This document shows positions 33,231 to 40,238 of a DNA stretch of 64,000 bases, piece by piece (the stretch's first letter is position 1; the number at the start of each line of letters is the position of its first letter). Made by a program: the position numbers and the translations under genes. The DNA lies in NCBI RefSeq assembly GCF_022763245.1, contig NZ_JALEGV010000023.1:1-64000 (forward strand), written 5' to 3'. The stretch comes from Oricola sp. (lineage in GTDB: Bacteria > Pseudomonadota > Alphaproteobacteria > Rhizobiales > Rhizobiaceae). Below the pieces are notes generated by a model. That model made no database searches. It was given only the letters and a program-made list of their open reading frames with translations, and was not told the origin of the DNA.

Positions 33231-33642
33231 TGTCGCCTCGCTGCGTGAGTGATGCCTGCGCGCTTTCGGCCATGGCCGAATAGGCGTCCTGGAACTCCGG
33301 GTATTGGAGCCTTTCGTCGATCGTCCGCAGCGCCCGGTTCACGGCCTCGCGCGAGCGTTCCAGCTCCTGCGCGACGGCGCGCTTCGGCACGTCGAAATGC
33401 TGGATCAGCAGATGCAGCGCGATCTGGCGCGCGAGCGCCGCGTCGAACCAGTGATGCGGCGGTGCCGTGATGTCGGCTTCCGACAGGTGGGGGAAGCGGC
33501 TCTGAACGCCGCGCACGCTCGCTTCGAACAGCGGCACGACGGCATCCTTGCCGCCGGCCAGGTAATCGGCCGGCTCCTCTCGTCGGGGAGACGCGCTCGA
33601 CCCTGCCAGTGCCTGGAAGAGCAGCGGGAACGGCTCAGACAT
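33217..33642 (-). CDS. early protein with DnaA-IV-like helix-turn-helix
   Basis: 141 residues. The second half, ARQIALHLLIQHFDVPKRAV then AQELERSREAVNRALRTIDE, has the layout of DnaA domain IV, but the box-reading motif is changed (RSREAVNRAL in place of GRDHTTVLHA). It may therefore bind another site. Overlaps the ParB-like gene by 14 nt and the small membrane gene by 8 nt. Confidence 0.65.
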   Translation of the reverse strand: MSEPFPLLFQALAGSSASPRREEPADYLAGGKDAVVPLFEASVRGVQSRFPHLSEADITAPPHHWFDAALARQIALHLLIQHFDVPKRAVAQELERSREAVNRALRTIDERLQYPEFQDAYSAMAESAQASLTQRGDNEQD

Positions 33643-33766
33643 CGCCCTGTCCCTCCCGTCGGCGGGAAGCCCGCGTGGTCTCCTCCTGCTTGCGCGCGCA
33701 CATGACGAAAAGCAGGACGACGGCGCAGAAGATCAGATAGCCGATGGCGGCGGCGCTCCAGCTCAT
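33635..33766 (-). CDS. 43-aa single-pass membrane protein
   Basis: MSWSAAAIGYLIFCAVVLLF begins a hydrophobic helix followed by a basic tail (KQEETTRASRRREG). GGAG lies 8 nt before the ATG. The start overlaps the stop of another tiny membrane gene by 2 nt. Host-takeover or exclusion roles are known for such early membrane peptides in other phages; none can be assigned here. Confidence 0.6.
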   Translation of the reverse strand: MSWSAAAIGYLIFCAVVLLFVMCARKQEETTRASRRREGQGDV

Positions 33767-33903
33767 GAGAACACTCCAAGGAAGGAGAGAGATGCCGCGA
33801 TGCATGCGGCCACGCAGACCCCGACGATCGCGTAGACCATCGGCTCGGCCGCCGGATGGTGCTGGCGCACTCTGAAGCGGTCTGTCGAATGGAGGCGTCT
33901 CAT
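33763..33903 (-). CDS. 46-aa single-pass membrane protein
   Basis: Begins MRRLHSTDRFRVRQHH and continues into a hydrophobic helix (MVYAIVGVCVAACIAASLSF). The ATG at 33903 overlaps the ner stop as ATGA and the stop overlaps the next ATG, so the frame is held in place by coupling on both sides. Function unknown. Confidence 0.6.
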   Translation of the reverse strand: MRRLHSTDRFRVRQHHPAAEPMVYAIVGVCVAACIAASLSFLGVFS

Positions 33904-34235
33904 GTCCGCGCCTCCGCCTCTTTTCGACGTTGCGCCATGGTCGGCGGGCGGGAATGATCCTGGGGCGATTTCCGGCGACCGGAAGCGTGATACCGGTCAC
34001 GCCACAGCAGCTCAGGTCTGGTTCCGAGAGCGTCGGAAATCGCACGCTCGCCCTTGAGGTTCGGCGCGCGCAGCGTGTCGCTGACAGTTCCTCTGGGGAT
34101 GTCGTGAATGCGCTCGAGTTCAGCGAAGGTGTAACCCGCCTCGTAGAGTAGGGCTTTGATGGATGCTGCCTGTTTGACGCGCATGTCGATCAGGCGCTTC
34201 GTCCTGCTCTTGGCGCTCGGCTTCTTCGAGTCCAT
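33900..34235 (-). CDS. ner: Ner/Nlp-type HTH regulator
   Basis: 111 residues. The HTH AGYTFAELERIHDIPRGTVSDTLRAP fits the Ner/Nlp family; it is split here as AGYTFAELERIHD and IPRGTVSDTLRAP. In Mu, Ner shuts down early and repressor promoters after induction. It is the first gene of the leftward early operon, divergent from the repressor; AGGAG precedes the ATG by 6 nt. Confidence 0.85.
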   Translation of the reverse strand: MDSKKPSAKSRTKRLIDMRVKQAASIKALLYEAGYTFAELERIHDIPRGTVSDTLRAPNLKGERAISDALGTRPELLWRDRYHASGRRKSPQDHSRPPTMAQRRKEAEART

Positions 34236-34257
34236 AGTGGCTCCTGGTCACGAACCG

Positions 34258-34283
34258 GGAGGCTTTGCAGAGCCTCCTTTTTT
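34258..34283 (+). terminator. rho-independent terminator in the ner-repressor intergenic region
   Basis: GGAGGCT-TTGCAG-AGCCTCC followed by six T on the + strand. On the minus strand the same hairpin sits in the ner leader. It would block + strand transcripts coming from the early region before they reach the repressor gene. Confidence 0.65.
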
Positions 34284-34326
34284 CAACGGGCGACAGCCCA
34301 TCGCTATGGGGAGAAAAACATCATTT

Positions 34327-34343
34327 GGGTTTTATGTAAACCC
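34327..34343. promoter_or_regulatory. candidate repressor/Ner operator, GGGTTT-N5-AAACCC
   Basis: A perfect 6-bp inverted repeat centred between the divergent repressor and ner genes, 17 nt before the repressor ATG. Read leftward it contains TTTACA, a possible -35 for the early promoter. A clear -10 is not assigned. Confidence 0.5.
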
Positions 34344-34359
34344 CGAATGACAATAAATC

Positions 34360-35034
34360 ATGGGTAGGCCTAGGAAGATTGGCCCAGGAATCGCGTCGCG
34401 CATCGCCGAGCTGATTCCAGAGGGAGAGACACAGGCAGATTTTGCTAAACGGCTAGGGTTTCCCGAAACGACGGTCAGCAACTACACGCGCGGCGACCGC
34501 ATACCCACGGCCGACTTTCTCTCACGTTTGAGGGAAATCGCTGGTGCTGACATGAATTGGATCGTGTCTGGGGAGAAGTCAGTAGAGGCTCCCGTGACGG
34601 TTGGACGAAATGAGGTCGCGATCGCGCGCTACTCTGTCCAGGCATCAGCTGGTAATGGAGCGGTGGTTCTGGCGGAGGAGGTCGCCGACTGGTTTCGCGT
34701 CGGCCGCGACTGGCTTGAGCGCTACGTGCCGCGCGGCGCCCGGACGGGTGTCATCGAGGCGAGGGGCGATTCGATGGAGCCGACGATCAGTGACGGGGAT
34801 ATCCTGCTGCTGAACTTCGACGTCAATCGCCAGGACGTCGCCAATGGCGGCGTCTTCGTCATCACCATCGACGGCAACCTTTTCGTCAAGCGCCTGCAGA
34901 TCATGCTCGACGGATCAATCATGATCCGGTCGGACAACGACCGCTACGAACCGGAGCGCGTCGATCGCGAATACGCGGACGAGAAGATGCTTGTGCACGC
35001 GCGCGTCGTGTGGTCAGGCGGTCCATTGAGGTAG
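34360..35034 (+). CDS. phage repressor, HTH + peptidase S24 domain
   Basis: 224 residues. The N-terminal HTH is TQADFAKRLGFPETTVSNYT. The C-terminal LexA/CI-like domain has S138 in GDSMEPTISDGD and K177 in NLFVKRLQ as the Ser-Lys pair. It maintains lysogeny and could self-cleave on the SOS signal; Mu's own repressor is of another type, so induction may differ. The only + strand gene of the control region. Confidence 0.92.
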   Translation: MGRPRKIGPGIASRIAELIPEGETQADFAKRLGFPETTVSNYTRGDRIPTADFLSRLREIAGADMNWIVSGEKSVEAPVTVGRNEVAIARYSVQASAGNGAVVLAEEVADWFRVGRDWLERYVPRGARTGVIEARGDSMEPTISDGDILLLNFDVNRQDVANGGVFVITIDGNLFVKRLQIMLDGSIMIRSDNDRYEPERVDREYADEKMLVHARVVWSGGPLR

Positions 35035-35035
35035 C

Positions 35036-35512
35036 TCATTTAAGCTTGTGGATGGCTGACAAAAGCCATTCAGCATGGGTCTCACCATCGACGAGCAACC
35101 ATTGTCTCGATATGTCGCCTTTTTCGCCGTCATTCGAGATGTACTCACACTTGGACACCCCGCGAACTGGGGTGCCATAAGCATTGGCTGCATCATAACT
35201 GTAGAACTTGATGAACAATGTTGGATTGGAATCGCCGGCGCTTAGGACCGTAGCTGCGAGGTCGATCAGCTTTTTGTCCTCTTCGGTCAGGTCGCCGTCT
35301 GGGCTCCTTCCGGCCAATCGGTCTTCCTCTTTCGACTTCCATGCGGCCACGGAGATTTCCACGGCATCGACAAGCAGCTCGACCCGCTCATAGGTTGAAG
35401 GAGAGCGGAGTCTGGACTTGATCTCCGCTTCACAGGCTTTCGTGAGAGCGCTTTCGGTAAAGCTGCACCCCGCGAGCAGCGGGAGGGCAATTAGCAGGTG
35501 TCTTGGTCTCAT
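35036..35512 (-). CDS. lipoprotein, lysogenic cargo next to phage end
   Basis: 158 residues from the ATG at 35512. A lipobox signal peptide MRPRHLLIALPLLAGC is followed by SFTESALTKACEAEIKSRLR. The rest is hydrophilic with two more Cys. Convergent with the repressor (1 nt apart) and outside the early operon, so it can be expressed in the lysogen. Phage lipoproteins of this kind often block superinfection at the envelope. Confidence 0.7.
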   Translation of the reverse strand: MRPRHLLIALPLLAGCSFTESALTKACEAEIKSRLRSPSTYERVELLVDAVEISVAAWKSKEEDRLAGRSPDGDLTEEDKKLIDLAATVLSAGDSNPTLFIKFYSYDAANAYGTPVRGVSKCEYISNDGEKGDISRQWLLVDGETHAEWLLSAIHKLK

Positions 35513-35584
35513 CGCATAGGACCCCATCCATGCTTCGAGGCCCCACTCTATGGGGTCAATGCAATGGTGCCAATCCTGCGAAAG

Positions 35585-35703
35585 GTGCGCAACTTGGATC
35601 CGCTCATGTTGACTGATCCGAAAACACGCATGCCATTGATATTATGTCCGTTTTCGCATTGCGTCGATCTCATTGCGCCAACTTGCGCAAAGTGCGCAAC
35701 TTG
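35585..35703. repeat. GTGCGCAACTTG repeats near phage end
   Basis: GTGCGCAACTTG occurs at 35585-35596 and 35692-35703, with a variant TGCGCCAACTTG at 35674-35685. TTGCGCAA-like palindromes lie between. They sit between the lipoprotein gene and the outer transposase-site candidates. They could be further transposase, repressor or IHF-like control sites. Confidence 0.5.
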
Positions 35704-35887
35704 ATTTTGCTTTCTCGACGCCTGCAGCGACGTATCCGGAAGCTCTTTGAAGACCACCCTTCAAATCGAAAACGTTATGAATGTCAGAGGCTTGCTGTTG
35801 ATGCTCGACCGCGCGTCGAATGGTTTTCGAAGCCTTTTTGAAGCCCCTTCACGCATCGCTCGAGTGCCGCCCGAATTCGCCGGTTGT

Positions 35888-36026
35888 TCCAGAACCCGCT
35901 GTCAAACGAACCGCCCGCCCTTTTCGAGGGGTTCCCGCGCAAGCTGTTGAATTACCGCCGTTTCCCGCCAATTCCCGCCAGATCCCGGATAATCCCGGAA
36001 ATTCCAGAACCCGGTGTCAAACTACA
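35888..36026 (-). repeat. prophage end with transposase-site repeats (attL-like)
   Basis: TCCAGAACCCGSTGTCAAAC occurs at 35888-35907 and 36003-36022 with one difference, 115 bp apart, close to the Mu L1-L2 spacing. Between them, read on the minus strand, GGATTATCCGGGATCTG (35995-35979) closely resembles the Mu left end as I remember it. The end itself is proposed as TGTAG starting at 36026. Confidence 0.7.
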
Positions 36027-36456
36027 TTCGGCGGCACGGGGCGACTCGCCTGTTGCGTCGCGCCCTGCCGGCGCACGGCAACGCGCTTCATCGTGGCAAT
36101 GCAGTTGAGGCGCCCTCGATCCGCTTCGATTCGGTTTCCATCAAAAACCTTCCCTTTGGGAATATAAGATATTGCCATGCGGGGCTGCTCCGCGTCCAAA
36201 TGGAAGTCTAGGATGCATATTTTCTAAGTGTATATTTGATTTGTATTTTTTATCGCGACGCTCGGAATCTATTAAGACTCTTCCGTGTGTATCGAGAGTC
36301 CTGTGCGGCGATGTACAAAAATAGAAATCAAGAATAACATGTGTTCAAACCTGTCGGACCACCTCGGTCCGGTGCTTCATGTCGCGCGGATGTCGATCGG
36401 GCATCGCTGTCCTCGGCAAGCATGGATGACGGGCGAGCCGTGGGGGAGGCATGCTG
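36027..36456 (+). other. host intergenic region between prophage and autotransporter
   Basis: No gene is supported. 36185-36350 is strikingly A+T-rich for this genome and probably holds the autotransporter promoter; no single -35/-10 pair is convincing. GGGGGAGG at 36442-36449 is the ribosome binding site. Confidence 0.6.
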
Positions 36457-39400
36457 ATGACTGGATCGCGGAAAGGGCTTCAGACGTGGAGGGCCATCGG
36501 CGTGGTGTCGGTCGGCCTGGTGTCTTTGGCACTCGCAGTGAGCGTCGCCCGGGCGGCCGATCTGCCGGTCAGCGCCGGCGGATCGGGCGCCACCCACGAG
36601 GTCTCCGGCAGCGAAACCTACGGGATCATCACCGTGGGCATCGACAGCGGCGAAAGCGGCACGGTGCAGGTCGGGACAGGCGACACGCTGAACACCGGCA
36701 TTGACTATGGTGCGAGCGTCATCGGCGTCAATGCGGGCTCCACCGGTACTGTCTACGTGGAAGGCGCGGACGCGACGTGGATCGACACCGGAACGGATTC
36801 GGCGATCATCGTCGGCCAGAACGGGGTCGGGAAATTGGACGTCGGTTCCGGAGGCCTTTGGCAGACCCAGAATGTGCGGTTGGGCGCCGGGGCGACGGGC
36901 ATCGGCACGGTGACGATCAGCGGCGAAGACACGCTGTGGCAGAACGCGGCCTACATTCACATCGGATATGAGGAGGGCGCCCAGAGTGGCATCACCGTGT
37001 CCGACGGCGCGAAGGTGGAGACCGCCCACACCAATATCGGCACCACGAACAACGATCCCGAGGCTTCGCCGATCCTCCTGGACGGAAGCTTGACCCTGAC
37101 GGGAGAGGATACGCACTGGGTGAGCCGGAATGGCGGCCAGATCGCCCGCACGAACGGTGCGACAGGCTCGCTGTCGATCAGCGACGGCGCCACCTTCGAG
37201 ACGGTCAGCCAGGGCCTCTACACGGGCGCGGGCTCGCAGGTCACCGTCACGGGCGAGGGCACACAGTTGCTGATCGGCACGGAACACTCCGACCTGCCTG
37301 GCCATTGGGACGACGCGGACGGCTGGTTCGCCGTGGACGGCGGCACCGTGCTGATTTCAGGCGGCGCGCTGCTGGATGCCGACGGCACGCATGTCTCCAG
37401 CACGCCGGAGGCCCATTCCGTCCTCACCGTGACCGGCGAGGGCACGCGGATGGTCAACAATCTCAGCCTCTATGTCGGCGGCGGCGGCAATCCCACGGGC
37501 GGCTACGGCAAGCTGACCATCTCCGACGGCGCGACGGCCTCGGCCTACACCGTCGCGGCCGGCACCGATCTGCTGGCTGAGGGCATCATCATCATCACCG
37601 GCGAAGGCTCCAGGCTGGATGTCCTGAGCAGCCCGCACTTCTCCGGCAACGTACGCGCCGGCTACGAGGGGGACGGGACGATCATCGTGCAGGAAGGCGG
37701 CGTGCTCAAGAACGCCAATATCCTCGACATCGCCAGCCTCGCCGGCAGCACCGGCGTCCTGGTGATCGGCGCCGAGGAGGGCGAATCGGCCGTTGGGGCA
37801 GGCACGGTGGAAGCCGCCAACGGCGTCTTCTTCGGCGAGGGCGACGCGACGCTGGTCTTCAACCACACCGGCGAGGATTACGTCTTCGCCAATGTCATCT
37901 CCTCCACCGAGGAGCCCTACACCGGCCACGAGATCCGCCATGTCGCGGGTGTGACGGACCTGACGGCGGATTCGCCAGACTATAGCGGCACGATCGCGGT
38001 GCTGGGCGGCACGCTGAAAGCCAATGGCGATCTCTCGGGCGCGCAGGTGACGGTGGGCGATGGCGGCACGCTGGGCGGTTCGGGCTCGATCATGTCGCTG
38101 GTCGTTCAGTCGGGCGGCACGGTGGCGCCCGGCAATTCTCCAGGCACGATGACCGTTTACGGCGACACGCTTTTCGAGACTGGCTCGACCTACGACGTCG
38201 AGTTCGACGGCCTGCTCAGCGACCGCATCCTCGTCGAGGCGGACGGCAATGTGACGATCGAGGACCAGGCGCTGCTGAACGCCGTCTTTTCCAGTGATGT
38301 CGTCCTCGACAATCCCTACCAGATCATCACGCTGGGCAGCGGTTCGACCGGCGAGATCTTCGTTCAGGGAAGCGGTTTTACCCTTCCCGATGAGGACTAC
38401 GCGTTGCTGGAAGGCGCGCTGGACTATGGCACCGACGAAGTGACCCTGACCTTTCAGGGCGTTTCCGACCCGTGGTCGATGTTCGTCAGCACGCCCAATC
38501 AGGGTGCGGCCGCCGATGCGGTGCAGGCGTTGGGCGGCGGTAATCCGGTCTATTTCTCGGCCATGTTCCTCGAGGAGGACGAACTGGACGACGCCTTCGA
38601 CCTGCTGTCGGGCGAGATCCACGCGTCGGCGAAGACGGCTCTGATTGCCGACAGCCAGCTGCTGCGCGGCGCGGTGATGGACCGCATCACCGACATCAGG
38701 AAGAATGACGGGTTCTGGGCCACGGGGTTTGGCAATTGGGGCTCGATCGACGGCGACGGCAATGCCGCGTCGGCCGATCACGATACGGCCGGCATGTTCA
38801 TCGGTTCGGATCGTCGCGTCGGCGACTGGCAGGTCGGCTTTCTCGCGGGCTACAGCAACAGCGATGTCAGCGTGGACGAGCGCGCATCGTCGGCGCAAGG
38901 CGACAACTACCATCTCGGCCTTTATGCCGGCGGCGACATCGACATGGTGCGCGTGCGCGCGGCGCTTAGCCACAGCTGGCACGACATGGCCACGACAAGG
39001 ATGGCGACCTTGCCGGAAATGCAGAGTCTGACGGCGGACTACGACGCGACGACGACGCAGGTCTTCGGCGAATTGGGCGTCGACCTGGGCGCCGGCGATT
39101 ACGATTGGGAGCCCTTCGCCGGCCTCGCACACGTGAACCTCAACACCGACGGCTATGTGGAAACCGGGGGCGACGCCGCGCTGACGAGCGGCAGCACAAG
39201 CACCGACCTCACCTTCACCACGCTTGGATTGCGCGGTTCGGCAAGCCTGGGCGGCGATGACAGTGCCGCGGTCGTGACCGGCGCGATCGGTTGGCGACAT
39301 GCGTTCGGCGACGTCACGCCGACGGCCACCCACGGCTTTGGTGCTGCGGCGACGCCCTTCACCGTCTCCGGCGTGCCCGTCGAGGAGGATGCGGCGCTGG

Positions 39401-39522
39401 CCGATGTCAAGCTGAACCTGCGGTTCGGCGACAACGTCAATGTGCATGTCGGCTACAGGGGCGAATTCGGTGCCGACACGACCGTTCAAAGCGCACAGGG
39501 CGGCCTGAATGTCAGGTTCTGA
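36457..39522 (+). CDS. type Va autotransporter, beta-helix passenger
   Basis: 1021 residues from the ATG at 36457, whose SD spacing is 7 nt; the ATG at 36451 is too close to the SD. A signal peptide ends ARA near residue 33. The passenger has repeated VTxTGEGT/ISDGAT strands and a PATR-type linker (GGTLKANGDLSGAQVTVGDG). The last ~270 residues form the autotransporter beta-barrel, ending in Phe (NVRF). It should be displayed on or shed from the outer membrane as an adhesin-like or biofilm protein. No protease motif was seen. The prophage end lies about 430 bp upstream. Confidence 0.9.
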   Translation: MTGSRKGLQTWRAIGVVSVGLVSLALAVSVARAADLPVSAGGSGATHEVSGSETYGIITVGIDSGESGTVQVGTGDTLNTGIDYGASVIGVNAGSTGTVYVEGADATWIDTGTDSAIIVGQNGVGKLDVGSGGLWQTQNVRLGAGATGIGTVTISGEDTLWQNAAYIHIGYEEGAQSGITVSDGAKVETAHTNIGTTNNDPEASPILLDGSLTLTGEDTHWVSRNGGQIARTNGATGSLSISDGATFETVSQGLYTGAGSQVTVTGEGTQLLIGTEHSDLPGHWDDADGWFAVDGGTVLISGGALLDADGTHVSSTPEAHSVLTVTGEGTRMVNNLSLYVGGGGNPTGGYGKLTISDGATASAYTVAAGTDLLAEGIIIITGEGSRLDVLSSPHFSGNVRAGYEGDGTIIVQEGGVLKNANILDIASLAGSTGVLVIGAEEGESAVGAGTVEAANGVFFGEGDATLVFNHTGEDYVFANVISSTEEPYTGHEIRHVAGVTDLTADSPDYSGTIAVLGGTLKANGDLSGAQVTVGDGGTLGGSGSIMSLVVQSGGTVAPGNSPGTMTVYGDTLFETGSTYDVEFDGLLSDRILVEADGNVTIEDQALLNAVFSSDVVLDNPYQIITLGSGSTGEIFVQGSGFTLPDEDYALLEGALDYGTDEVTLTFQGVSDPWSMFVSTPNQGAAADAVQALGGGNPVYFSAMFLEEDELDDAFDLLSGEIHASAKTALIADSQLLRGAVMDRITDIRKNDGFWATGFGNWGSIDGDGNAASADHDTAGMFIGSDRRVGDWQVGFLAGYSNSDVSVDERASSAQGDNYHLGLYAGGDIDMVRVRAALSHSWHDMATTRMATLPEMQSLTADYDATTTQVFGELGVDLGAGDYDWEPFAGLAHVNLNTDGYVETGGDAALTSGSTSTDLTFTTLGLRGSASLGGDDSAAVVTGAIGWRHAFGDVTPTATHGFGAAATPFTVSGVPVEEDAALADVKLNLRFGDNVNVHVGYRGEFGADTTVQSAQGGLNVRF

Positions 39523-39588
39523 TCGTTTCCTGTCGGGCCGGATGTGATTTCATATGCTCGCAGGGCGAGGTGCAAGCGTGGGCTGAGC

Positions 39589-40140
39589 CTACCGTGAGGA
39601 CGAGAACACGCAATTTGCCATCTCTTCCGCGATGATGACTTCCGCCGCCTGTTCGATGCGCTTGCGGTCGCGGCGGTCCAGTTTGGCGTCATCGAGCACC
39701 TGCCGCAGATTGCCGCGTGCGCGCTCGGCCAGGATTTCCGCCCGCGCCCGGCTGCCGTCGATCGTTGCGTCGAAGGCGCTGCGCGCAGCGGTAATGGCGG
39801 CGGCCTCGATGTCGGCGATCGGGACCGGGGCGGCGGCGGGCTTGCGTGTCGTTTCGGCCGGGGCGGCAACGGGACCGTTCGCGCCGAAGCGCCGGTCGAT
39901 CTCGGCGTCATAAGCGGCCCAGGTGGCGTCCGCCTCGGCCCGGCTCATCCGGTTTTCGGCCACGGAGGTTTCGATCAGCGACAGCAGGTCGCGCTGCATC
40001 TGCATCACCCCCATGGTCGCGCGCACTTCCGGGACGCAATGGGCGAGGCTTTCCTCGATCCATGCCGCCGCGTCGAACGGCGCGCCGGTGGCCGGATCAC
40101 GGGGTTTGGCGGACCTCTTCCGTTTCAGGAAACCGAACAT
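39589..40140 (-). CDS. conserved-looking protein of unknown function
   Basis: 183 residues from the ATG at 40140 (SD GGAGG, 5 nt). The N-terminus MFGFLKRKRSAKPRD is basic, then helical segments and an Ala/Pro-rich linker precede a charged helix. No signal peptide and no recognised domain. Downstream of recQ on the same strand, about 100 nt away. Confidence 0.6.
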   Translation of the reverse strand: MFGFLKRKRSAKPRDPATGAPFDAAAWIEESLAHCVPEVRATMGVMQMQRDLLSLIETSVAENRMSRAEADATWAAYDAEIDRRFGANGPVAAPAETTRKPAAAPVPIADIEAAAITAARSAFDATIDGSRARAEILAERARGNLRQVLDDAKLDRRDRKRIEQAAEVIIAEEMANCVFSSSR

Positions 40141-40238
40141 GTTTGCCTCCAGGACGGGAGCATGCAGCACGGGCCGTCATGCCACAGTCGCTCTCAGGCT
40201 ATGGGCGCTTGCCGTCCCTGTCCACCGTCGCGACGCGT

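Larger units (their letters stand above)
1..36026 (-). mobile_element. Mu-like transposable prophage, incomplete (far end outside window)
   Basis: The region holds a DDE transposase, a MuB-type ATPase, Ner, an S24 repressor, GemA, Mor, and the Mu gp27/gp28/gp29/gpF/gpI/gpT/gp36/gpG homologues in Mu order, followed by a lambda-like tail module. Almost every gene is on the minus strand with 1- to 11-nt overlaps. The right boundary is placed at 36026: read on the minus strand the end starts TGTAG, carries a copy of a 20-bp repeat, and then a stretch close to the Mu left end as I remember it. The other end is beyond position 1, because a tail gene is cut there. Host sequence from 36027 would begin with a 5-bp target duplication, candidate TTCGG. 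Confidence 0.9.

Noticed and set aside
36285-37305. Overlapping frames on both strands around the autotransporter start
   Set aside because: They overlap the signal-peptide region of the autotransporter and show no protein features.
37357-39489. 710-residue minus-strand frame under the autotransporter
   Set aside because: Opposite-frame shadow of a clear autotransporter with signal peptide and beta-barrel.
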